Below are positions 11,806 through 22,060 of a DNA stretch of 64,000 nt, in pieces. Source of the stretch: Poecilobothrus nobilitatus (lineage: Eukaryota > Arthropoda > Insecta > Diptera > Dolichopodidae); NCBI GenBank assembly GCA_947095535.1, contig OX352773.1, positions 206,852,093 to 206,916,092 on the forward strand. Reading direction: 5' to 3'. The notes under the pieces are model-generated. The model was not told where the DNA came from and ran no database searches. It was given only the letters and a program-made list of their open reading frames with translations. The position numbers and the translations under genes were made by a program. How positions within the stretch are numbered: position 1 is the first letter of the stretch; each line of letters opens with the position of its first letter.

Positions 11806-12431
11806 TATTTTTCTAAAATTGCAATTATCCCAAAGTCATGGTAGGTATTAAAATAAAAATGAAGCAATATTAAAAATAACTAACATTCGAGTTAATAATT
11901 AAGAATAATAAATATGCTATAGTTCCCGCATAAATTTAACTTTATTTTAAATTTAAATAAATAAATTCTCACGTTCTGTTGAGATCATGCATTAATGTTG
12001 TTTTAACACTTCATTTATCACGTCAATGATATGTCGTGTCAGATTCTCTTATAAGTATGTAATGATATTTTCACAAAATCTGTATACTATTTTAATACTT
12101 TTAATACATAAATGCTATGTACTGACATATTTAAAAAAAAAAAAAAAAATCGCTTCAATCATTATTAGTTAAGATTACGATTTAATGTCAAAAAAATTGC
12201 AGAAAAATATTTAAAACAAAATTTTAAAATTGTGTTTTTCTTTTGTAATTATTTTTGAAATAAATTTAACTACTACGTAATATAGATTTTATATTTGATT
12301 CTTTTTCGTTTATAAATACGATGAATATTTGAATATTAGAACTTTAAATATAAGTAAATAAAAAAATTTTCAACGAACTAATTTTAAATTTTTTAAAGTA
12401 GGTTATAAAAAGTATTTTTGTTTTTAGTGTA
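11806..12431. other. AT-rich noncoding stretch, nothing recognised
   Basis: No gene, repeat family or structured element seen. It contains a 17-A run near 12133-12149. Confidence 0.45.
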
Positions 12432-12582
12432 TTCCCTTGCGACATAAATGTAACAAGGAAATTACAAAGTGTTTTCTTTTCTGGTGGGGCTGTAAATGTC
12501 GTAAGGGGGAATTATTCTTACGATCTGTGTGGGATTCGAAACCACATTCTCTCGGTGTTTAAAACGTATTTCATAGGTCTTG
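12432..12582 (-). mobile_element. tRNA-derived SINE, family A, copy 2 (head degraded)
   Basis: The minus strand carries the family-A body: 'TGTGGTTTCGAATCCCACAC' (B-box), then 'CTTACGACATTTACAGCC', 'AAACACTTTGTAATTTCC' and 'ACATTTATGTC'. The tRNA-like head near 12560-12582 is eroded ('ACCTATGAAATACG'), and the A-box is hard to see. The body aligns base for base with copies at 26.0 and 37.7 kb. Confidence 0.75.
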
Positions 12583-15429
12583 AAAAAAAAAACAAAAAAT
12601 TAAGTTATATTGATTACCTTTTCTAAACCTTTTCATGCAACTTATTATAGATAGACTAATTGATTTTTAAAACAAATTATTTAATGCATTTTTAATATCA
12701 TTTTATTTTATTAAATATATTTTGTATGATCTGTATTTTCCTTCGCTAACTCACAATTCAAAAATAATATTGACAATGGTAAAATTTTAACCTTTCTAAC
12801 AAATTCAACTTTGCATGTATATATTTACATGTATTTTGTAAAAAAAAAAAATTATTTTAAATTGTAATTAATTAAACAAATTAATAAGTATAATATTGTA
12901 TATATGTGTGTTTATACATATAAAAATCATTGAAGGATAAATCATTTAACATTCATTTAAAGTAAAAAGAAAAAATAAAACTCATTCTCCATCCCAACAT
13001 ATTTTATAACGAAACTAAGAAGTATTGAAAATTTTAATAATCTATTTTTATTTTTTTTATTAAAATCATTGAACTTTTGTATAGAGTATATTACAATAAT
13101 TATTTTTATCAATTAATTTAATTAAAATAGTAATACTTCAAATTAGAAAAATCTGATGTATAATTAATGGACGGAATTATATAGATATAAGTATATTAAT
13201 GTTTAATTTGTTAAATTTAGATCAGAATCTGAATCTGGAATCCAAAACTTCAATATTAACTATACATGTTTTTATATATATGTATATAAAAGAAAATAAA
13301 AACATTTTTTCTATTTAATTTATTATCCAATTAATGATTTTTTAATTAAATTTAATCATTAACGAGATTCTAATATTTCAAAATTTTGTTTTAATATTTT
13401 GTTTATATATTATATAGAATGTTGTAAATGACTGAATCTATATCTGTACTTTATACTTGTATATATATATATTTTGTAAATGAATCATTAAAATTAAAAA
13501 TTCAATCATATTTTCCTCTTTTTTTTTTTATTTTAAATTTTTTTTAATTAAAATTCATATTTATACATATATTTAACAAAATACATAATTATATATTTAT
13601 ATACTTAAAAAAAGAAAAGTATGTAAGTATGTATTTCATATTTAACATATATACATATATATATGTACTTATCATAAATTAAGAAACAAAAATTCATTTT
13701 TAACATCCTACACACACAATACACACTTTTACTATTTATTATATACTAATATTTACCTGTAATAATTTATTAAATAATTTTCTATGCGAATTTTCTATTT
13801 TTCGAAATCCTCTCAATTCAATTCAATTCAATTCAATGATGAATTCTTATGCCATTTTTGTAATATATATTTATATATATGCATATAACATAATACACAC
13901 ATATATATGTACATAGAAAATATATTACAATTTGTAAAATGAAAAAAAAATAAAGTACCTACCACCAAATTCTTATTTAAAGATGACAGGAAATGATGCC
14001 AGGAAAATTCATTTAAAATACAAAAAAAAAAAAAACAATAACAGAATAAAAAATATATGAGAATAGATATATACATAATAATTCAAAATACATCTACATA
14101 TAGATATATTCGTATTTTATTTCTTATTTATTAAATCGCATTTTATGATTATTATTTTTGTCACATATTTAAAATTTTTGTGTTATTTACATTTTATGTA
14201 TATATATATATATACAGATATTTGTTCTATTTTCCTGTCAATTCAAATCTTTCTTTCCATCCTTCCCTCCGCTCCTTAATTTTTTTTTTTTTTTTGCGCT
14301 CATGTTTTAAAATTGTCACATATACAAATACATTGATATATTATTTTTATTAAAATTTTTAAATATGTGTATGTATTTTCACAAAAATAGAATCACCAGG
14401 TGTGTATTTATTTTTATTAATTTGAAGAGTTTTCCGATAAAAAATAATGACAATATTTTGATATAAAATAGAAAATGATTTTTTCGGTTTTTTTTTTTTT
14501 TTTGATTAAAACTAAACGGGGGTGTTAAACAGTTTGGATGCTTGCTATTGTAATGTAAAAATTATTTATTGAATGTTACAAGAACCTACGACGTACAATT
14601 TTTTTATTTATTTTTTTTTTTTTTTGATTTATTTATTCATTTTGATTTAAAAATGATCAGAATTATTTTTTTTAAACGTATACTTACTTACGACTATTAT
14701 AAATATATATGTATTGTATTGTTATAGTCCTGTTTTATGTTTTGAATTTTACCATATTTTAATGTTTCAAAAAAAATTTCAAATTTATTTATTTAAATTT
14801 TATTTTTTGAGATATTATATTTGAATACACATTTTAATATCCTTTAATAAATATTAATCTTACTAACAAATGTTATGTTATATATAGGTTAAATTTAAAT
14901 GAACCCACCAAAAAACAAAAAAATAAAAAAAGGAAGTCAAAATATTACATTTTGTAAAATGAGTACAAATATTATATGAGAATATATGAAAAAAAAAAAA
15001 ATAGGTACAAAAAAAATTAAAATAATTTATTATGTAATTATATTTTTGATTATTGTTTTAATATTCCAAAAAAAAAAAAGAAAAACATTTATGAAACTGC
15101 TTTGAATTTATTGTTAAACGTTAAAATTTTATAATTTGATTAGAAAATAAAAAATAAATTTTTGTTTTACATATTAATAACATTATGTAGAGTGTAGACC
15201 ATAATTTATTGATATTTATAATATTTATACATAATTTAAACCACATGAATAGAATAACTTAATGGGTACTCCATTTAGATGATGTGAAATTATTTACAAA
15301 AAAAAGAAAAAAAATCTATCTATAGATATATTTTAGAAAAAAAAAAAAAAATTTTATTTTAATTTAAACTTGGTATAATACTAGGGTGTCAATATGATTT
15401 AAAGTTTATTAAAAAATAATCAACTATAC
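12583..15429. other. AT-rich noncoding stretch with simple repeats
   Basis: Holds a perfect pentanucleotide run (CAATT)n at about 13813-13837, short TA/TATG tracts (13455-13475, 13640-13665, 14197-14213) and many A/T homopolymers. The minus frame at 13828-14076 runs through these and is Phe/Tyr/Cys-rich, so I treat it as chance. A pyrimidine-rich patch 'TTTCTTTCCATCCTTCCCTC' lies at 14251-14270. No gene seen. Confidence 0.5.
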
Positions 15430-15809
15430 TATCATATAGGTGCTTGGAAATAATGCCCCAGGAAATAAAGTCGATACGGCTTTATTTCCCTTCTGATGCG
15501 GATATAATTTCGAAATCGCGAATTTCAAAAATTCGGCATTATTACAGCTTTAAAAAGGAAATAAAGTCGAATCGACCTTATTTCCATTTTCTAAATATGT
15601 ATTTCATTTTTTCTTTTGATTTTGACATCATACATGAGGAATTTCTGTTGAAATATGCATAAAAAATAATTAATAGGGATTTTAAACTTGAATATGAAAT
15701 CAGAGTGTTCTATTTTTCCAGAACAAAGTTACTCTGGAAAAGGGGGGCAACTTGATTTTGTAACCAAATCTAAACACCCTCTTATTTTTTTTTTTCAGTT
15801 ATATTAAAA

Positions 15810-16444
15810 GGTGCAGTGACAGAACACCCGAGGAAATAGATCACACTGGAAATAAATAAGGATACGCTTTTTACAGAATATTTAGATATATGCATATGCT
15901 AGTTTTTGAATTAGGATAGATTTTAGAGATGGTTACAAAATCAGGTTTGTACGCTTTTTCCAGAATATGTATATAATCCTCCTATTTCAAAGCTCGCATA
16001 TGCATATTTTTAAATATTCTGTAGAAGGCGTATAATCCTGATTTTGAATTCAATTCTACAATCCCTCACAAAATCCCTGACAATCGGAATATTACTTATA
16101 TACATATTTTCGAAAAAGGATATAACCTTGATTCCATAACCAACTCTAAAATCTCTCCCAAATCAGAATCTCCCACACATACATATTAGTAAATATTTTG
16201 AAAAAAGGGGTATCCAATTTTTATCCAAAACTCCAAAATCTCTTCTAATACGTTAGCTCTACATATTCCATTACACTCTTCTTTTAACAACAAAAAATAG
16301 TGTGGGTCTTAATTCCAATTCAATAGGAAGCCCGAAAAGGAAGCCCACGGGCTTTAATTCCTTTTAATTATGGGCTTTAATTCCAATTTAAAAAGGAATT
16401 AAGGCCCGCGGGCTTTATTTCCTCGGGCGTTCTGTCACTGTACC
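15810..16444. mobile_element. Inner 635-bp fold-back MITE with exact 9-bp TSD
   Basis: The left end 'GGTGCAGTGACAGAACACCC' and the complement of the right end 'GGTACAGTGACAGAACGCCC' match over 29 bases with two differences (both continue 'GAGGAAATA'). Exact 9-bp TSD ATATTAAAA at 15801-15809 and 16445-16453. The interior is itself fold-back: modules of the form 'GATTTTAGAG.TGGTTACAAAATCAGG..T..ACGCTTTTTCCAGAATATGTATAT' are plus-oriented near 15860-15977 and minus-oriented near 16025-16080, 16105-16160 and 16190-16245. The right end carries palindromes around 'GGCCCGCGGGC' (16403-16413). No coding capacity. It inserted into the outer element. Confidence 0.82.
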
Positions 16445-16554
16445 ATATTAAAAATATATTATTTATTTTTGTTTTATTTATTATTTTATTTATTTCTAAT
16501 GTCATTTCTAGGAACTCAAATATTTTTTTGATATTAGCATCAGTGGACGTGTAT

Positions 16555-16662
16555 ACCAACAGCTTAGGGAAGCACCCGCCTGGGAGTTCTCAACAGCCCA
16601 CCGGCTACTTGATGTAGCTGTCTCGCCCGCCGGTTACCGGCACGCAGCGCGCGGGTGGCACC
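16555..16662. other. GC-rich island in AT-rich DNA
   Basis: This ~110-bp block contains 'GAAGCACCCGCCTGGGAG', 'CGCCCGCCGGTTACCGGCAC' and 'GCAGCGCGCGGGTGGCACC', far richer in G+C than anything around it. It includes the small palindromes 'GCCGGTTACCGGC' and 'GCGCGC'. It lies inside the right end of the outer MITE-like element and may be that element's own sequence or a separate insertion. No reading frame of note. Confidence 0.6.
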
Positions 16663-16664
16663 TA

Positions 16665-16729
16665 AAATATATGATAGGTGCCCGGTAATAATACCTGGGG
16701 TATTATTACCGGGCACCTATCATATATTT
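16665..16729. repeat. 65-bp perfect palindrome (31-bp arms, 3-bp loop)
   Basis: Arms 16665-16695 and 16699-16729 are exact reverse complements around 'TGG'. The outer part of the arms is AT-rich ('AAATATATGATA') and the inner part reads 'GGTGCCCGGTAATAATACC'. The right arm is the outer element's terminus plus its 9-bp target duplication plus three bases of flank. The left arm is therefore an inverted duplicate of a junction that exists only after insertion. Confidence 0.9.
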
Positions 16730-16984
16730 ATTATGAATATAAAATTTTTGAAATTTTCTAATTAATTTTAATTTAAGGCATTTATTATGATGTTAAGTAG
16801 AAAATTTTTTTAATAATAAATTTCTTATGCATAGTTTTAATTTAAAATTTTAGAATTTTAATTTTAATTTAAGGACTAATAAGAAAAGCCAATGTTATAT
16901 GACTAATTAAAATATGATTCGATAAAAATTTTTTGTGATGTGAGAGAGTAACGAGAAAACTCATTAGTATACTGTTATATAAAT

Positions 16985-17200
16985 AATTTTTTCTTTGTTT
17001 TGTGAGGGTAGGTGGAAATTTTGAAAAGCATCAATGTGATCAATGCAGAAATTCTCTTTATTAGTGTTGGACATGAACCAACAAAACACCATTTCCCTTT
17101 TAAACCAAATATTAGGTGAAGATTTATGGTGCAATGTACTGTTTGGTTTGGGGATTGAAGAAAATATTAATAATGCAAATCGGGAAATATGGTAATTTAC
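16985..17200 (+). repeat. Unidentified repeated sequence, copy 1 (50-codon frame)
   Basis: 'GACATGAACCAACAAAACACC' (17070-17090) through 'CTGTTTGGTTTGGGGATTG' (17139-17157) to 'GGGAAATATGG' (17182-17192) aligns along ~120 bases with 30390-30557. The frame here is open from 17043 to 17195 (50 codons) and includes 'LDMNQQNTISLLNQILGED' and 'WCNVLFGLGIEENI', richer in composition than the chance frames around it. I cannot identify a family. It could be a fragment of a transposon ORF or a duplicated host exon, or a noncoding repeat with a chance frame. Confidence 0.4.
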
Positions 17201-17608
17201 TGAATGTTAGAGGGAGATGTGTTTCCTACAAACATGTTGATTTTCTTCATGAATTTTGATAATATTGTGCACGTTATGTTTGGCAACTATTGAAAATACT
17301 TTTGATGACAAGTTATTCTAATTTTGCACTGTACACATTATAAACAAATTTCCATGTAAGGAACAATTTGCAATCATCCTTTTAAATTAAAATGCTATTA
17401 AAATATAAAAAATTAAATCTATTTATTTTCTTAAAACATAAAAAAAGAAAGCATTTAGATTAAAATTAAAGTGTGTTGTAGTCATTTATTTATATACGCG
17501 TCCTAAAAAATTTTAAGTGTTTTCCAAATACATATATAAAGTTTTTGATAGCTACTAAGTAAAGGTTCATAAAAGTAACTTATGTACTACTTATACTATT
17601 TACATATT

Positions 17609-17639
<31 letters not shown>

Positions 17640-20099
17640 CGAACTCTGGTGCCAAAACGGGTTAACGTATTGAAAGTAAAAATAGTGCACGGAACCTTCC
17701 ACGTTCAAAGAAACATTTGTACAAAATTTGATTATAATTTTGGAACACCGTGTAAGAATACATAAATAACAAACAAACAAATAAATAAATACACTTTCGG
17801 TTATATATATATATATATATATAAGAAATATCATATAGATTTTAGGATATAAGTAATAAAAAATTTCTGTTAAAAAAAAAATAATTCTACTTTACATAAT
17901 TAAATTAACACTTGACATGTTTAAAGTAATGGGGTTTTTTAATTATTCATTTTTTATTATTGAAAATTTATACTGTAACAATTTTTATTAGCATAATCCA
18001 ATTAAACGAAATCAATCAGTTCTTTTCCATAACATGTGATTGTTCTTCTATAATTAAAACTTAAAAGAAAAATGTTTCTTTATTAATTATTATATATATA
18101 TATATATATAAGTAGTTTATGTATATGGAATTTATTACATAAAAATAACATCCACCTACACTATACATATTTAATACAATAATTGACATCTGTTTATGAT
18201 TAGAACTGAATTAAATATTTATAGTATATTTAGTAGATAATAGGTATTTAATGTTTAAAAATATGGTAAGAATATCATATTATTTTGCATTGCATATATT
18301 ATAATGTTTAAATGTAGTTCGTATTATAATTGTGGTCTCATGTCAATTGAATCAATTTATTTAATATTCTATACAAAAAGTATGTTATTAGTTGAAATAA
18401 AAATGAAAATTCTTGAAAAATTAATAAATTAATCTACACTAGGCTATGTATGGACTTACTTATGTCAACTGTTTATTACTAGAGATATTTACTGCTTGTT
18501 TTAAAATTATTTGACGACAAATTTTTAGCAAATTTTAAGGATAGAATATTACAAGTCAAAAATTGAAATTTTTTTATTTTTTTTTTTTGCGCATGGTGCT
18601 ATATTTGCTATTAAAATTTGTCAATCACATTTTTTTTATTTTATCCTGATCAAAAAGATTTTCGCCTTTTCTCTATTTAATTGCATCTTGGCGATGTCCA
18701 GCTTTATTTAAAAAACATATCTTTCCAAAGTAGCTGTTATTTTTTTTTATTTGAATTATATTAAATGCATAAATAAATATTTGAGCCCTTTTATCTTCGG
18801 ATGTGAGCCGAGTAGCTTTTATTTTTGATTATTTCTAAAATGATTTAAAAAAAAATATAAATTTTTAAAAATGTTTTAATTTATATGTTGACAACTGTAT
18901 ATAAGGGTGTAGAAATTTTTAAAAATTATAGGGATGTATTTTTATATCTATAGTTGTTATGTTATTTATATCTATTGTTGTTATGCTACTATCTATTACA
19001 ACTATAGATATAAAAATTTAAATTTCAAATGAAATTGAAAACTATTAATATTTTAATATGGTATGGTACAACATTGTACACATTTTTATCACAAAAATGA
19101 GAAAAGGACCAACTATTTAAAAATTAGTATGAATTATGCAGTTATTATAATGGTTACTGTCTCAGTGGGTCAAGCTGTTGCATATATTTTGTAAATTCAA
19201 CCATATATGACATGACAACCATACATTTTGTAGATTCATCGTTTGTTTATTGTGAATGTATTATGTTTCTGTAAAATTTCTCCACATCACGAATACATAC
19301 AATTGTAAAGAATTCAAAGAATTTTTAAGATTGTTTTTTTTGCAATTTTAAATTTAAATCCCTAATTGGATTACCCTTTATAATATTAAATATTTTCATA
19401 AGTATATAAAATATCTGATATTTTGTACAATAATGAGATTTAATTCATTTTTAAATTGAAATTTGTAATTATATTCAATGTTTGTATATATGTATGAATT
19501 TATATAAATATGATGGCATTTTATAAAATATGAATTTATTCATTTTATATTTATTAAAAATATTTACTGATCACAAACACTTTTTTATTTTAAATTTTTG
19601 AATTATATTATAATTTTTATTAATGAAAATTTATATATTTTTATTGATTTTATATACATCTAGTTTTAATAAAATGTTTCATAAAATATATTTACTTATT
19701 ATGTGTATACTGTTAGTAAATTATCACAAAAGTAATAAGTTGTGTTTTAGAAAAGGGAAAGATGGTAGTTCCCCGTTAATTTTATTATTAATTAATTTTA
19801 CTATAACTAGGCTGACTTGATAATAGAAAATCACATAATATTATCATTATTTGTGTTAAGGTATACATCTTGATTATTTGAAATAAGTACATATATATTT
19901 TGGATTTTGAAGTAATTTGTCCTTGCATTAATTAAAAATGAGTTAAAAGTGAATGGGCTTGGAAATTCGTTTTTCGTATTTTTTGCATTTACCAAGATCT
20001 TGCATTAATACAAACATTTTTTATTATTTCACTCAACGTTTTCTTAAGAAAATCCTAAAAATATGTATACAATAATTTTGATTACAATAAAAACAAGTC
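17201..20099. other. AT-rich noncoding stretch with TA microsatellites
   Basis: Holds (TA)n runs at about 17802-17824 and 18087-18111 and a TATG run near 17607-17637. The minus frame at 17580-17834 is built on these simple repeats, and the plus frame at 19623-19820 is Leu/Ile/Lys-rich with no motif. No gene seen. Confidence 0.5.
18938..19017. repeat. Perfect 20-bp inverted repeat, 40-bp spacer
   Basis: 'ATTTTTATATCTATAGTTGT' at 18938-18957 is exactly complementary to 18998-19017. The spacer carries two more partial copies of 'TATCTAT.GTTGTTATG', so the left arm looks locally duplicated. It could form a hairpin. There is no sign of a mature small RNA, and low sequence complexity argues for caution. 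Confidence 0.6.
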
Positions 20100-20650
20100 A
20101 GTATGTAAAATCAAAGGTTTTGAACTAAAAGGTTTAAATTGTGATTTGCACCAACATTTTAAATTACACTTGTCTGAAAATATCAAATTCTCAATTTTTG
20201 ACCTTTAATAGTTTTTAAACAGTTTACAATGTACAAAAAAAAAAATTTCTCAAGTAATTTATACTAATTCAAAAAGTATAAGGATCCTTTTCGCAAGGAT
20301 CTAATTTAATCGGAAGGATTTAATTTAATGAGATTACAGTAAATTTAAATACTAACTTGCAAAATATTGTATAATTTTGAATTCAATAATAAAGCAAGGC
20401 TCATTTGACATTTTTAGATTGGAAAAATGTTAAACAGAGTCTGAAATTTAAAGATAAGACTATTTTCAATTTTAAAGTACTGTAGCTTCATAATGAGGGA
20501 CTATGTAAAAAAGTTGATTATTTTTTTAAGAGATTTCCATGGTTTCCATGGTTGCGCGGTTAAAATTGTATTGTTCAATATTAAACTGTATAGAAATTTT
20601 GTAAACAGACAGTCTGTCTTTCTGAAGTAGCAAAATTTTTTAAAAATCTT
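20100..20650 (-). repeat. Family T repeat, copy 2
   Basis: On the minus strand from 20640: 'CAGACTGTCTGTTTACAAAA', 'TTTCTATACAGTTTAATATTG' and 'CAATTTTAACCGCGC' parallel the 38.6-kb copy, followed by 'CAATCTAAAAATGTC', 'CAAAATTATACAATATTTTG' and 'GTATTTAAATTTAC'. It then reads 'GAATTAGTATAAATT.CTT' and 'GGTCAAAAATTGAGAATTTG' toward 20100. The order of landmarks is preserved, though the copy is diverged. A small duplication 'TTCCATGG.TTCCATGG' sits at 20534-20550. Confidence 0.65.
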
Positions 20651-21689
20651 TTTTGAAATGAATACAGGTTATACTAATGGCATTGTTTTTCATCAAGTTA
20701 AAATTAAATTTTATTTATGTATACCAAAATAATGAAACTTTTAGACATGATGCACTACAATACTTATATACAAATTGTATATAAAATTTCTAAGATAAAA
20801 TTTCTTATTATAAAACAAAATCCAAAAAAAAGATACATTATAGTTAAGTATATCTAATTTTTTAATTTTAGAATAAATTCAATAAACTTATAATGTTTGA
20901 TATGATTTTGTTAATAAAACAAATAAATTTTCTATATATGTATGTATATGTTATTTATAAACATTACTTTGTGTTTTATAAACAAAAAAAATATTGAAAG
21001 GAATAATTATTCTCTGTTAAAAGATTTTAAATTAAACACATTAAACAGATTTTATATTTTATTTGATGTCGGTTTTGTTTATTTAAAAACTCAAACTATT
21101 GGTAATAATTTTGATTATTATTTCCATCCGTTTTAAAAAATAATCTTTTTTTTTTTTGTATTGTACATCCAATTCTGGTAAACACGATAGATAATAATAA
21201 TATGTTCCCGAAGAGTATGGGTGTATGAGTAATATAGAATCGTATAATAAAGAAAAACTATTAGTTTGAGATTTAAAATAAGTAAGACACCATATATACC
21301 TAATAATTAGATTCTAATTATTTTTACGTGCTGCAAATTTTATAAAGATTATATATACTTGGAAGTGAAAATAAATGATTAATGGATGAATACTAAAATT
21401 ATGATAAATAAGCTCAGTTACACATAATATTATTTCAACAATTTATTGTCACTTTATGATAGTATTTGATTATCGCTAACATAAGAGAAACTGCAATATC
21501 GCTGCTGTCACGTAAAATATTTTGGTCATTGTCTTATTTCTGCTTTCATCTAATTCTTTCGGATTTCTCTTGAAAAAAAATTGCCTCCTGCAGTGCTAAC
21601 ATTTCAGTGTTAGTTTTGTTAAATCAAAACAACTCGTGTAAAAAAAGAATAAATCATTTTTTACTCTTGCTTACTGAAAAATCTAAGAA

Positions 21690-22060
21690 ATTAAACCTCG
21701 GGATGTTAGTTCTCTTTTAATTTAACTTTCGACGTTTTGTGCAATAAAATTCCGGGGTGTTAATTCCTATATTTTATATTCTGTAATAAAATCCACTTTT
21801 GTCTTCCATTTCAAGCCTGAAAAATTAGAAGACTCAAACCCGAAATGACACTATTTTTCATATTTTGCGGTCTTACTTCTCAATTACTATGAGAAATAAG
21901 ACTCCAGGGTGTTTATTTCTTATTAAATGTGAAATAACAACCGTGGGGCTTTATTTTTCAAGAAGTCGAAGATTAAATTGAAAGAGAAATAACACCCTGG
22001 GATTTTGTTTCTTATTTACCTAATGAGAAATAACACCATGGGGGTATTATTTAGCAGGGC
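21690..22060. repeat. Array of palindromic GAAATAAC-CCCTGGGG-TTATTTC modules
   Basis: At least four modules of ~27-30 bp have complementary ends: 21892-21918 ('GAAATAAGACTCCAGGG' to 'TTTATTTC'), 21931-21959, 21986-22011 and 22026-22054 ('GAAATAACACCATGGGGG' to 'TATTATTT'). Related half-modules 'CCTCGGGATGTTAGTTC' and 'CCGGGGTGTTAATTCC' lie at 21697-21713 and 21752-21767. The module resembles the palindromes within and at the right end of the 15.4-16.7 kb element ('GGTAATAATACCTGGGGTAT'). No TIR or TSD boundaries found. Confidence 0.6.

Larger units (their letters stand above)
15439..16717. mobile_element. Outer MITE-like element with exact 9-bp TSD (interrupted by a second element)
   Basis: The left terminus 'GGTGCTTGGAAATAATGCCC' at 15439 matches the complement of the right terminus 'GGTGCCCGGTAATAATACCC' ending at 16717. 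Over 24 bases the two differ at four positions. The element is flanked by an exact 9-bp direct repeat TATCATATA (15430-15438 and 16718-16726). Inside the left part are two 29-bp palindromes of the form GGAAATAA...TTATTTCC (15461-15489 and 15557-15585) and an inverted copy of a 'GGTTACAAAATC..G.TTGC...TTTTCCAGA' module (about 15720-15775). A second element with its own TSD occupies 15810-16444. No transposase frame. A 9-bp TSD is typical of Mutator-like transposons, but that assignment is inference. Confidence 0.75.

Noticed and set aside
17802..17824. TA run as an AT-rich cruciform or origin
   Set aside because: Simple (TA)n microsatellite; several similar runs in the window and nothing associated with it.
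18938..19017. MicroRNA precursor
   Set aside because: The 20-bp perfect stem is low-complexity AT sequence with local duplication and a 40-base loop; no small-RNA evidence.
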